A stretch of 64,000 nt of DNA from Aquimarina sp. AU58 (GTDB lineage: Bacteria > Bacteroidota > Bacteroidia > Flavobacteriales > Flavobacteriaceae): contig NZ_OMPD01000009.1 of assembly GCF_900312745.1 (NCBI RefSeq), forward strand, positions 310,001 to 374,000, written 5' to 3'. The position numbers were made by a program, and so were the translations under genes. Under the pieces are notes generated by a model. It ran no database searches and had not been told where the DNA came from. It worked only from the letters and a program-made list of their open reading frames with translations. Numbering within the stretch: the stretch's first letter is position 1; each line of letters opens with the position of its first letter. Shown one piece after another: positions 17,961 through 26,404 of the stretch.

Positions 17961-18827
17961 TTAAAGTTCTATTTCTAACTTATAGCCTATACCATGAATA
18001 TTTGTTAGTTTAATCGCCTGGTCGTCTTTTAATTTCTTACGGAGTTTAGAAATGTACGTATCCAGGCTTCTCCCTACGATTACACCATTGTCTTCCCATA
18101 CTTTTTTAATTAATTCATCTCGTTTGACAATTTGATTGGGATGCGCAACAAAAATCTCTAGTAGTTCGCATTCTTTTTTTGAAAGACTAATTTCGACAGT
18201 TTGTTTAGTTAATTTGTGTTGCTTAGGATAAAACTGAAAACTACCTATAGGTATATAATTTATGCCATTTTCTTTAGTATCCCGAAGTTGTTTTCGCTTA
18301 TATAGAACTAATAAAAGGAGCACAAATACAATAAAAAGTATACCATAGATTAATGTTTGATTGCTAAAGCTACGTGATGCTGTTTCGGTAAATCGAACTT
18401 CAATAGTATAACAGTTTTTGGGTAAAAACCTTCCACCACAAGGGACAATATCTCTTGCAACGTCATTTCTTATTAGGTAACTATACGGAACTTCTTTATT
18501 TATACATCGCAAGACTTCAACACGATATTCTTCTGGTAATCCGGCTTTTCGAAAACTTTTTTTTACAATAGAAACCAAATCACCAGGATCGAATGAAAGT
18601 GTATTTTTAAAAGAAAGTTGATACTTTGATTTTTCTAGTTTAACTACTGGTAAAACCAAAGAAGTACTATCTTGATTAGCTAATAGTAATTGGTTACCAA
18701 CATCGCGTAACGCAATTTTTACTAGTTCTGAAAACTCCTCTGTTTGCTCTTTTATATCAGAGAAACCCAAAATGAGAAAAATAATTCCTGCCAAAGCTCC
18801 TAATGCATATATCTTTTTGTTCTCCAT
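17961..18827 (-). CDS. membrane-bound winged-helix regulator with C-terminal OmpR-type DNA-binding domain
   Basis: 288 residues. An N-terminal membrane helix (IYALGALAGIIFLILGF) is followed by a ~140-residue domain with two cysteines near the middle and one further, then a second helix (LIYGILFIVFVLLLLVLY, ~160-178). The C-terminal cytoplasmic Trans_reg_C winged helix has LSKKECELLEIFVAHPNQIVKRDELIKKVW and the recognition segment RSLDTYISKLRKKL. ToxR/CadC proteins place the DNA-binding domain first; here the order is reversed. The divergent lipoprotein gene is the probable target. Confidence 0.88.
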   Translation of the reverse strand: MENKKIYALGALAGIIFLILGFSDIKEQTEEFSELVKIALRDVGNQLLLANQDSTSLVLPVVKLEKSKYQLSFKNTLSFDPGDLVSIVKKSFRKAGLPEEYRVEVLRCINKEVPYSYLIRNDVARDIVPCGGRFLPKNCYTIEVRFTETASRSFSNQTLIYGILFIVFVLLLLVLYKRKQLRDTKENGINYIPIGSFQFYPKQHKLTKQTVEISLSKKECELLEIFVAHPNQIVKRDELIKKVWEDNGVIVGRSLDTYISKLRKKLKDDQAIKLTNIHGIGYKLEIEL

Positions 18828-18868
18828 GTGTTACAAATAACATACAATCTTACGAGATTTTACAGTGG

Positions 18869-18899
18869 TTGACACTTCTTTGACACTTTTTTGACACTT
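18869..18899. promoter_or_regulatory. three TTGACACTT repeats at exact 11-bp spacing
   Basis: TTGACACTT starts at 18869, 18880 and 18891, so three copies face the same side of the helix. They lie in the 169-bp divergent gap between the OmpR-type membrane regulator and the lipoprotein gene. OmpR-family winged helices bind direct repeats spaced by about one helical turn, so this is a strong operator candidate. Confidence 0.7.
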
Positions 18900-18996
18900 T
18901 TAACCGCAGTTCGATTTAGTTTTACTAAAAATAAAAAATAATACAAGAAGAATCATAAGAAAGTATATCTCTACTAATCATTAAAACAATCAAAAA

Positions 18997-19602
18997 ATGA
19001 ACAAATCTATCATCATACTCATAGTACTATTAAGTATTGGTTGTACTAAAAATAATCAAAACGACAAGGTAGTAACAGAAACTGCTCAAACAGATACAGC
19101 CAAAACGGCAACGATTAATAAAATGGATACCCCTTATGCGTTAGTGTTAAAAATCGATACTACAGATAAGGGTGAGCCGCATTTTATTGTTTCGATAGAT
19201 TTATATGATAAATCCTATTTTGTATCTCCGCATTCCAATGGTAATTTCTTGGGACGTTTTAACCTTTCATTAGATGAAACTAAGCACCTTACCATGAAAG
19301 ATTCGATTATAGAATTTCCGAAGTCGTTAGAAAGTTATGATCCTTTTAGTGGTAGACAGGTAAACTTTGTAAAACGTAATACCACCTACACCCAGAAACT
19401 TACCATTGACTCGCAAAAAGATTTTGAAGTAACTGGTTTGATCAAATTTGTGATTGAACCACGTTGTACCATGGAAAAGGTAAAATTCGTTATTTCACAA
19501 CGTTCTGGAGTCTTATCTGTAGAAAAACGACAAGTATCTGCTCACTTTGGGATCTTTGCGGATATGTTATGTGATGTGTCTAACGCAGCAAAGAAAAGAT
19601 GA
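18997..19602 (+). CDS. lipoprotein of unknown function
   Basis: 201 residues with lipobox IGC (Cys16) and a Thr/Asp/Ala-rich linker (VTETAQTDTAKTATINK). The mature domain is beta-rich (PYALVLKIDTTDKGEPHFIVSIDLYDKSYFVSP) and has two cysteines, one in EPRCTMEKVKFVIS. Divergent from the membrane regulator; the shared operator suggests regulation by it, and the lipoprotein might sense or report the envelope signal. Family not recognised. Confidence 0.75.
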   Translation: MNKSIIILIVLLSIGCTKNNQNDKVVTETAQTDTAKTATINKMDTPYALVLKIDTTDKGEPHFIVSIDLYDKSYFVSPHSNGNFLGRFNLSLDETKHLTMKDSIIEFPKSLESYDPFSGRQVNFVKRNTTYTQKLTIDSQKDFEVTGLIKFVIEPRCTMEKVKFVISQRSGVLSVEKRQVSAHFGIFADMLCDVSNAAKKR

Positions 19603-19785
19603 AGTTTGTGAGGACATATAAAAACAAAGATTTTAAAAACTTATTATGATTCTGAAATAGACATAAAAGAATGTTGTACTAAGATATTAGGGTTAAAGAT
19701 TTTTTGAAATTAAAGAAGAAATCATATTATCTTCCCACTAATTTTTAATACTATCCGGCAACTTAAGTCAAAATCTATAATAAAA

Positions 19786-20853
19786 ATGTCTAATGTATTA
19801 GTCGTAATTTTAGGAATTGGATCTATTCAGAGTATTTTATTTGCGATACTTATTGTATTGAAAAAGAAAAGAAAACTATCAGATCTGATTTTGATGACTT
19901 GGTTTTTAGTATTCTCTGTCCATTTATTATTAGGGATAGGTAAGAGTTCATACTTAACTGATGTAACCGGGATATTAATAGCTACAATTAGCTTTTTGCA
20001 TGGCCCTTTTTTTCTGTTTTATACCAAATCCTTATTTAATCAATATATTGCCAAAACCAATCTTTTACATTTTTTACCATTTGTAATTTTTACATTTTTT
20101 AGTTTTTTTATCAGGCAGGAATTAGAATTATTATGGGAAATAATAATTCTAATTGCAAAATTGATTTCTCTAACTTTTTATCCATTATACATACTATATT
20201 TCTATTACAAAACAGATAAGTTTTTTAAGACCCATAAGGCCGATAGTAGTATGCTAGAGCTCTCCTGGGTTAGAATTATTGCAATTTTATTTCTTATAAG
20301 TACAGGAATTAGTCTTGTAAGATTAGCAATAGAACTTTTGGTGGGAGTAGCATATTTTCAAGTTTGGGATGTTTTACGGTATGTTATTCTCGTAACTGTG
20401 ATCGGGTTTTATGGGTTGAAATATGGAATGGTATACCGCCCTGAAGTACCTTTTGATGCTGTAACTGATAAAAAGAAATATAAGCATAGCCCGCTTAAAA
20501 ACGATGAGATAATTATGTTTATAGATTCTATTAATCGGTTTTTTGGAGAAAATAAAACATATTTACATCCCGATTTTTCATTAGCTATTTTGTCAGAATC
20601 TGTAAATATTCCTAAACATCATCTTTCGCAGATCATAAATTCTGAAATGAATACTACTTTTTATGATTTGGTCAATACCAAAAGAGTAGCGTATGCTATA
20701 GACAGAATAAAAGAGGGGGATAAATTAAAGTTAACTTTAGAAGGTATAGGCTATGAGTGCGGATTTAACTCTAAATCGGCTTTCTTTCATCATTTCAAAA
20801 AACATACGGGTAAAACCCCAGGACAATTCAAAAAAGAAATAAGTACTGATTAA
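19786..20853 (+). CDS. AraC-family regulator with N-terminal seven-helix membrane domain
   Basis: 355 residues. The first ~215 form about seven membrane helices, including LVVILGIGSIQSILFAILIVL and ISFLHGPFFLFYTKSLF, the latter typical of 7TM-AraC regulators in Bacteroidota. The C-terminal ~120 residues are an AraC domain: the first HTH contains FSLAILSESVNIPKHHLSQIIN and the second LEGIGYECGFNSKSAFFHHFKKHTGKTPGQFKK. It sits 54 bp before the epimerase gene in the same direction; a regulatory link is possible. Ligand unknown. Confidence 0.9.
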   Translation: MSNVLVVILGIGSIQSILFAILIVLKKKRKLSDLILMTWFLVFSVHLLLGIGKSSYLTDVTGILIATISFLHGPFFLFYTKSLFNQYIAKTNLLHFLPFVIFTFFSFFIRQELELLWEIIILIAKLISLTFYPLYILYFYYKTDKFFKTHKADSSMLELSWVRIIAILFLISTGISLVRLAIELLVGVAYFQVWDVLRYVILVTVIGFYGLKYGMVYRPEVPFDAVTDKKKYKHSPLKNDEIIMFIDSINRFFGENKTYLHPDFSLAILSESVNIPKHHLSQIINSEMNTTFYDLVNTKRVAYAIDRIKEGDKLKLTLEGIGYECGFNSKSAFFHHFKKHTGKTPGQFKKEISTD

Positions 20854-20907
20854 TTAAGGAGTTCCGTTATTCTTTTACTTGCCCCCATATTTGTATTCTA
20901 ACATAAG

Positions 20908-22065
20908 ATGAATTACATGAATAAAAGAGATTTTATTAAAACTTTGGGGGTTGCTTCGGCCATTACTTTTTTAAACCCAATAACTGCTTCTGGATTTAAA
21001 ATGTTTAGTGATACCAATAAAAAAGTACTTATTCTGGGAGGTAGAGGGTTTTTGGGGCCTACTATTGTCGAAACATTTTTAGCCTCAGGTTATGAAGTAA
21101 CATTATTGAACAGAGGAAAAACCAATCCCGAACTTTTTAAATATTTACCTGCTATCATTTGTGACCGGGAGAAAGAAAATAAAGAAGGGCTTAAAAATAT
21201 TGATAAAAAACATAAAGAAACCTATTGGGATATTGTTGTAGATACATGGCAGAAATCTCCAAAAGCTGTTTCAGATTTCCTTGAAGAGTTTAAAGGGCAA
21301 TTTGGCCATTATCATTATATATCTACAATTTCGGTTTATGACAAATGGGATAAAAAGTTTATTGAAGAATCAGAACCCTTAAATCCTCTGCCAAAATTCC
21401 CAAAAACGATAAGCGAAGATTTTAGATATGCTATAAGAAAAACATTCGCAGAAGAAGCGATTAGAGAACGAATAGATAACTTTACGATATATAGATCTCA
21501 TGGAATGAAAAGTTTTAGAGTTACTCGTCCAGGTGATCCAAATGCAGAGCCTTTTTGGCCGATTAGATTTTATAGGGGAGGAGAAATACTATTGCCAAAT
21601 GTTCATAATCATCACATGCAGGTTACAGATGTAAAAAGTTTGGCAAACTTTATTGTTCATTGTTCAGAATCAAAAATATATGGCGAATACAATGTTGCTT
21701 CTAATCCAACTCCTTTTAAAGATTATGTATCTAGTCTTATTCATGCTACAGATATGCCCAAAAAACTGCATTGGATTGATGGAGATTTTCTTATAAAAAA
21801 TGAGATTCTTCCCTATAAAATAATGCCTTTATGGAGGTCAAGACCAGTAGGGGCGTATTATTTTAATGTTCAAAAAGCTATTAGCGCTGGGTTAATTAAC
21901 CGTCCTATGGTCGAAACGATATCTGATCAATTAGAAGGATACAAAAGCAGATACCCCAAAAATGATATTGCCTTTGGCGAAGTAATACAGGGAAAACAAA
22001 TAAAATACTATAGTGCAGGAAAAGAAAAGGAAGTCATAAAAAAATGGGTGTCCAGACCAAAATAA
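20908..22065 (+). CDS. NAD-dependent epimerase/dehydratase-family protein with export signal
   Basis: 385 residues. The N-terminus (KRDFIKTLGVASAITFLNPI) resembles a Bacteroidota export signal, but only one arginine is present, so Tat export is uncertain. The Rossmann motif is GGRGFLGPTIVETFLASGYEV, followed by LNRGKTNPELF. These NAD-dependent SDR proteins of Bacteroidota are usually annotated without substrate. An ATG four codons in (MNKRDF) could be the start. It is followed by a bidirectional palindrome. Confidence 0.8.
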   Translation: MNYMNKRDFIKTLGVASAITFLNPITASGFKMFSDTNKKVLILGGRGFLGPTIVETFLASGYEVTLLNRGKTNPELFKYLPAIICDREKENKEGLKNIDKKHKETYWDIVVDTWQKSPKAVSDFLEEFKGQFGHYHYISTISVYDKWDKKFIEESEPLNPLPKFPKTISEDFRYAIRKTFAEEAIRERIDNFTIYRSHGMKSFRVTRPGDPNAEPFWPIRFYRGGEILLPNVHNHHMQVTDVKSLANFIVHCSESKIYGEYNVASNPTPFKDYVSSLIHATDMPKKLHWIDGDFLIKNEILPYKIMPLWRSRPVGAYYFNVQKAISAGLINRPMVETISDQLEGYKSRYPKNDIAFGEVIQGKQIKYYSAGKEKEVIKKWVSRPK

Positions 22066-22117
22066 ACTTTCTGAAAACATAAATAATTCATTTACAAAAA
22101 GTGTATATCTTAACTAT

Positions 22118-22154
22118 ACAGACCTCACAGGTTTTTAAAACCTGTGAGGTCTGT
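22118..22154. terminator. 37-bp near-perfect palindrome between convergent genes
   Basis: ACAGACCTCACAGGTTTT and its complement flank a single T. It lies between the epimerase gene (+) and the TPR gene (-), where it can terminate both. A second copy (50128-50159) sits between prfH and rtcB, so it is a dispersed repeat as well as a terminator. Confidence 0.65.
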
Positions 22155-22181
22155 ACTAAAAATAGCCCGCTTTAGTAATAA

Positions 22182-22631
22182 TCAATAGCTTTCTATTAAT
22201 TGTTCTTTTAGTACAGTAAATAATGTTTCCTGTTGTTTTCTATCTCCTCCGTTTTCCTTCACAAAATTTACATAAGCAATGGTAGCTCTTTTTAGTTCTG
22301 CTTTAATTTCATCTATGTTTAAGTCGATATTACTGGATAAATGTAAAAGGTAGTAAACAACTCTTTTAAGTGTGTTTTCAGTCTCTTCGTACTGTTTCAA
22401 TTCCTTATAAGTATTAGCAATGTTATTACAAGAAATGATATATATCTGTATAAATGGAATGTTATCCCGAATACAATCCGACTGATTTATGTTTAATATT
22501 TCGGCTCGGTATAGAGCATCTTTATATCCTAATAATGCTTGGTCGAATTTACCTTTATTAAACAATGTGTTAGAAGTTGTTATTTTGGCTTTCCAATAAT
22601 TTTCAATTTGATTAGTGCATAATTCGCTCAT
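22182..22631 (-). CDS. TPR-like protein in SOD operon
   Basis: 149 residues, all helical, with tetratricopeptide-like repeats (FNKGKFDQALLGYKDALYRAEIL; SCNNIANTYKELKQYEETENTLKRVVYY). No signal peptide, so cytoplasmic. It begins 1 bp after the SOD gene stop, so the two are cotranscribed. Function unknown; a scaffold for an oxidative-stress response is only a guess. Confidence 0.75.
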   Translation of the reverse strand: MSELCTNQIENYWKAKITTSNTLFNKGKFDQALLGYKDALYRAEILNINQSDCIRDNIPFIQIYIISCNNIANTYKELKQYEETENTLKRVVYYLLHLSSNIDLNIDEIKAELKRATIAYVNFVKENGGDRKQQETLFTVLKEQLIESY

Positions 22632-22632
22632 C

Positions 22633-23229
22633 TTATTTTAGATTTTGGTTAGCAAAATTCCAGTTTACAACCTCCCAAAAACTCTCTACAAATCTTGGAC
22701 GTGCATTACGATAATCTATATAGTATGCATGCTCCCAGACATCGAGTGTAAGGATCGGAGTTTTATTTTCAATTATAGGTGTTTGAGCATCTTTCAAGGA
22801 TAAGATTTCTAATTTTCCTTCCTGGTTTTGTACAAGCCAAGTCCAGCCTGCGCCAAATAATTTAATGGCGCTGGTAGAGAATTGTTTTTTAAATTTTTCG
22901 AATGTTTCAAAATCTCTTTCGATAAGTTTTTTGATCTTCCCGTGTGGTTTTTTTCCTTCATCTGGAGATAAACAATGCCAGAAAAAACTATGATTCCAAT
23001 GTTGAGCAGCATTATTGAAAAGCAAAGTGTCATTATGTTGAAACCCGTATTGAATTATTTCTTGTACCGTGACGTCTACTAATGGAGTATCTTTTATCAA
23101 TGTATTTAAATTGTTTACATAAGCTGCATGATGTTTTCCATAATGGTAATCAAAAGTTTCTTCGGTGAGTATGGGTTCAAGTGATTTTTTATCATATGGT
23201 AGGTCTGGTAATTGTTGTGTGATCTTCAT
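22633..23229 (-). CDS. sodB: superoxide dismutase, Fe/Mn family
   Basis: Converts superoxide to oxygen and hydrogen peroxide in the cytoplasm. All four metal ligands are visible: His in TFDYHYGKHHAAYV, His in NNAAQHWNHSFFW, and Asp and His in LDVWEHAYYIDYRN. The length of 198 residues is standard. FNNAAQHWNHSFFW and GAGWTWLV favour iron. The middle gene of a three-gene operon with a 58-residue ORF upstream and a TPR gene downstream. Confidence 0.96.
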   Translation of the reverse strand: MKITQQLPDLPYDKKSLEPILTEETFDYHYGKHHAAYVNNLNTLIKDTPLVDVTVQEIIQYGFQHNDTLLFNNAAQHWNHSFFWHCLSPDEGKKPHGKIKKLIERDFETFEKFKKQFSTSAIKLFGAGWTWLVQNQEGKLEILSLKDAQTPIIENKTPILTLDVWEHAYYIDYRNARPRFVESFWEVVNWNFANQNLK

Positions 23230-23232
23230 GTT

Positions 23233-23409
23233 TTAATTTTTGTATTTGTATTTTTTTGATTTTAAAACCTTTATTGCTTTGGTTATTTCTGTGATTTTTG
23301 ATAATTCTGAAATTCCTTTTCTAATATCTTTCTGCAGAAGATTTTGATTCATGACTTCACGGTTTAACTGCCGTTTCTTCATTTCCAATAGTTCAATAAC
23401 GTAGTCCAT
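23233..23409 (-). CDS. 58-residue coiled-coil microprotein upstream of SOD
   Basis: ATG at 23409, stop at 23233, three bases before the SOD start codon. The product begins MDYVIELLEMKKRQLNREVM and continues as a highly charged helix ending KSKKYKYKN, compatible with a short coiled coil. Its tight spacing to SOD and a promoter-like region above it support a real gene. No function recognised. Confidence 0.6.
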   Translation of the reverse strand: MDYVIELLEMKKRQLNREVMNQNLLQKDIRKGISELSKITEITKAIKVLKSKKYKYKN

Positions 23410-23427
23410 GTGTAAATATATAATTTA

Positions 23428-23465
23428 TTAGTTATATAAAACTAAAAAAGTTAGTCTTAACTAAC
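23428..23465. promoter_or_regulatory. paired TTAGT...ACTAA operator candidates
   Basis: Two inverted repeats, TTAGT-n8-ACTAA (23428-23445) and GTTAGTCTTAACTAAC (23450-23465), lie 20-55 bp before the SOD operon's first ATG. Such AT-rich dyads are typical of MarR/winged-helix repressors. The rest of the gap 23466-23756 shows no gene. Confidence 0.5.
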
Positions 23466-23756
23466 AAATTATATTTTATAAATATTTTTATAACATGTAT
23501 AACGCCATAATTACATATAATGATAAATGCATAAGGGAAGAATATTTTTGTTTATACTACTGATAATCAATATCTAATGAGGTGGTAGAGCTTTAGGAAG
23601 ATATAAAAACGAATGGGATCGTCTCAAAACGATATCAGTGCACATAGAATGGCTTAGTAAAAACGAATTAATACTATTCTGTAAGACTTGTATTGTACGT
23701 ATGCTAAGTTCGGAATCTTATTTTTACCAGGATTATAGGAATAGAATTTCAAAAAT

Positions 23757-24695
23757 CTAAATCCCCAGCATCTTCTTGATTTTGCTACCCAATGAGTTTT
23801 TTACTTCACCTGGTTTTTCATCTTCTTCAAAAAGGATACCTTTTACGTTGAGGTGGTGTCCAACTTGTTCTTTACCATAATCCTGCTCAAACCCTACCAC
23901 TTGCTTTCGATATTTACAAAGTTGGCAATTCATATGGGCAGTACCGCTTTTAGCTTCTTCTAAGCGTTCATCAAAAGCTTTCATTAATAACTCATCGGTA
24001 CCAAAAGGATCTGTATAGATATATTCTAGGGTAGAAGATGTATTCATATCGGTAACATGACCATAAATACGTTCTAGTAATACTCCTGTAAAAAAGAAAA
24101 AAGGAATAACAATAGTTCGCTTAAATCCTAATTTTTCAATCATTTGTAGAGATTCGTCAACTTTGGGATAGGCTGTTCCGCTATACGCTGTAGTAGCAAA
24201 TCCAAATCCCATTCCTTCCCAGAGCATGCTGGTTAGTTTACATACATCGCTATTGGCATCTGGATCTGTAGTGCCTCTGCCCACAACTACCAGGCAGGTT
24301 TCTTTTCGATCTAGAGTAGATAAAGTAGCTTCTGTCTCTTCGATTCGCTTTACAGCAAGATCTAACAAAAAAGAATTAACACCAATATGCTTTCCCATGG
24401 CAATGGTTAGATCTTCATGATAACTTTGAATGGTGTTCAATTCATAAGGGATATCATTTTTGGCATGAGATCCGGCAAATAAAATAACAGGAAGCGCATA
24501 TATTTTTCGGATTCCGTTCAGGTACATGCGCTCTACTGCAGCTTCGTAAGTAGGGTGATTAAATTCTAAAAATCCATAATCTACTTCATAGTCATTTTCA
24601 TAACGTTCTTTTAGGATACTTACCAGCCGTTTAAAAGAAGTAATGGCAGCTTCTCTACGGCTTCCATGTCCACAAAGTAATATTCCTTCTTTCAT
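23757..24695 (-). CDS. cbiX: CbiX-type sirohydrochlorin cobaltochelatase with C-terminal extension
   Basis: Inserts Co2+ into sirohydrochlorin (early insertion) in corrin synthesis. 312 residues hold two tandem CbiX halves: the first begins ILLCGHGSRREA and has ALPVILFAGSHAKNDIP; the second has LVVVGRGTTDPDAN and IVIPFFFFTGVLLERI. The C-terminal extension carries NCQLCKYRKQVVGFEQDYG, a CxxC motif of long CbiX proteins linked to an Fe-S or metal site. It is the last gene of the riboswitch operon. Confidence 0.9.
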   Translation of the reverse strand: MKEGILLCGHGSRREAAITSFKRLVSILKERYENDYEVDYGFLEFNHPTYEAAVERMYLNGIRKIYALPVILFAGSHAKNDIPYELNTIQSYHEDLTIAMGKHIGVNSFLLDLAVKRIEETEATLSTLDRKETCLVVVGRGTTDPDANSDVCKLTSMLWEGMGFGFATTAYSGTAYPKVDESLQMIEKLGFKRTIVIPFFFFTGVLLERIYGHVTDMNTSSTLEYIYTDPFGTDELLMKAFDERLEEAKSGTAHMNCQLCKYRKQVVGFEQDYGKEQVGHHLNVKGILFEEDEKPGEVKNSLGSKIKKMLGI

Positions 24696-24824
24696 CTGTT
24701 CTTTTTTATTGTCTTTTAGTTGTCAGATAAAATTCGCCATTGAACATCTCGGTTGGTATCAACTCAATTGTTATGACTCATTTCATTGTTTTTGTTTATA
24801 AATTGAATTGTCCACTATAGTTGA

Positions 24825-24855
24825 AAATGGATTCCAGTCTGCGCTGGAATGACAA
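24825..24855. repeat. interspersed hairpin repeat (ATTCCAG-CTGGAAT)
   Basis: GATTCCAGTCTGCGCTGGAATGACA-type text between cobA and cbiX. The arms ATTCCAG and CTGGAAT form a 7-bp hairpin. It belongs to a class of dispersed extragenic repeats and could modulate transcript ends inside the operon. Confidence 0.5.
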
Positions 24856-24863
24856 ACATTAAT

Positions 24864-25592
24864 CTACCTAATTGGATGTGCCCCGATTAATAATACTACA
24901 GGCATTTGTAATGTACTATTTTTAATCTGTTCTTGTATACTCCCTAGCGTACCCGTTATAATTTCCTGATTAGATCGTGATACATTAGAGGCTGCATTCA
25001 CTGGGATAGTATCATCTTCGCATACTTCTAAGAGCTTGGGGATAATCCTATGTAAACTTTTAAGTCCCATATATATCGAGATGGTATTTCCGGCTTTAAG
25101 CATATGGGCAATACCGGTGAGTTGTTCAAAAGAATAATCTGCAGTATGTGCTGTGCATATCAACATGGCATTAGACTTATTCCTTTCGGTAATAGGAATA
25201 TTAAAAATATTAGCAGCTGCCAGTGCTGCAGAAATACCGGGAATTACCTCAAAAGGAACATTTTTTTCAGTCAGATATCGTGCTTCTTCGGCCGCTCTTC
25301 CGTAGACATAAGGATCACCAGATTTAAGGCGAACTACTTTTTTGCCTTTTTGGTAATGAGCACAAAGTAGTTCATTGATCTTTTGCTGACGTTCTATTTG
25401 ATCAGACGTATCTCCAAATTTACGCCCTACATATACTTTTTCTCCAACTGTATTGATCGCTAAAATAGCATCTGAAACGAGATTATCATGAAGGATGATA
25501 TCTGCTTCTTTGATAAAGCGAGATGCTTTTACAGTTAATAATTCTGGATCTCCGGGACCAGCACCTACTATGGCTACAATATTCATAGTCAA
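24864..25592 (-). CDS. cobA: uroporphyrinogen-III C-methyltransferase CobA (SUMT)
   Basis: Methylates uroporphyrinogen III at C-2 and C-7 with SAM to precorrin-2. Landmarks are AIVGAGPGDPELLTVKA at the N-terminus, KVVRLKSGDPYVYGRAAEEA, and FEVIPGISAALAAANIFNIPITER. The single methyltransferase domain of 242 residues has no CysG dehydrogenase part. Its start overlaps the SDR gene stop by 4 bp. Confidence 0.93.
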   Translation of the reverse strand: MTMNIVAIVGAGPGDPELLTVKASRFIKEADIILHDNLVSDAILAINTVGEKVYVGRKFGDTSDQIERQQKINELLCAHYQKGKKVVRLKSGDPYVYGRAAEEARYLTEKNVPFEVIPGISAALAAANIFNIPITERNKSNAMLICTAHTADYSFEQLTGIAHMLKAGNTISIYMGLKSLHRIIPKLLEVCEDDTIPVNAASNVSRSNQEIITGTLGSIQEQIKNSTLQMPVVLLIGAHPIR

Positions 25593-26404
25593 ATTAATTT
25601 TAAAGGATCGGGATGAATATAAGAATACCCCAAAAGTGTTTTGCTTTTGGTATTAGAGATAATCTTATAAGCTTGTTTTTCTTGCTTGATAAAAGTAGGA
25701 GGGGTAAGTCCTATTTTTTGGGCAGCAAGTGTATAATATTCTTTTCGTATCGGGTGTTGGTCTGCACAACCATTTATAATTTCTCCCCAGGCTTCTTTTT
25801 CTATAACCGCATTAATTAATCCAATACAATCCTCTCTATGAATTACATTAATGGGAACATCTCCATTCTGTACTTCTTTCTTATTAGCAAGAAATCGACC
25901 TGGTAAGCGATCATCACCAATAAGACCCGATAGTCTAATAATACTCACTCGGTTTTCGAATTGTTCCTGCAATAATCGCTCTACAGCGGCAACTGCCTTT
26001 CCTGATTCTTTTTCTGGCGCAATATTCAATGTTTCAGTTACCTCTGCATTTGTATTTTGATATACCGAAGTAGAACTGATAAAGATTATTTTTTGAGTAT
26101 CAGAAATAGATGGAAGTATACTTTTTATTTGATTTTGGTATATTTCTATAATGTTTGGAATTCGTTTAGGAGGAAAATTAATAATGACAATTTCACTTCC
26201 TGATAGAAAATCCAAATATTCTTTTTCCGAAGATTTTCCAAGTGTAAAAAGATAAGGTGTAATCCCTTCGGATTTTAGTTTTTCGATTTTACTTTCTGTG
26301 GTTGTAGATCCTTTTACCGTATCCCCATTGGCAATTCGATTTATTGCCAATGGTAATCCTAACCATCCACAACCTAGTATGCTTATGTGTTTAGACTTCT
26401 TCAC
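25589..26404 (-). CDS. NAD(P)-dependent SDR/epimerase-like protein in B12 operon
   Basis: 271 residues with an N-terminal dinucleotide-binding motif LGCGWLGLPLA and an extended-SDR pattern (IIFISSTSVYQNTNAEVTE..., IIRLSGLIGDDRLPGRFLANK). It resembles YeeZ-like proteins, but the usual YxxxK motif is not clear. It is wedged between cobA and the ferredoxin gene with overlaps on both sides (4 bp and 14 bp), so it is probably involved in tetrapyrrole metabolism. Reaction unknown. Confidence 0.82.
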   Translation of the reverse strand: MKKSKHISILGCGWLGLPLAINRIANGDTVKGSTTTESKIEKLKSEGITPYLFTLGKSSEKEYLDFLSGSEIVIINFPPKRIPNIIEIYQNQIKSILPSISDTQKIIFISSTSVYQNTNAEVTETLNIAPEKESGKAVAAVERLLQEQFENRVSIIRLSGLIGDDRLPGRFLANKKEVQNGDVPINVIHREDCIGLINAVIEKEAWGEIINGCADQHPIRKEYYTLAAQKIGLTPPTFIKQEKQAYKIISNTKSKTLLGYSYIHPDPLKLI

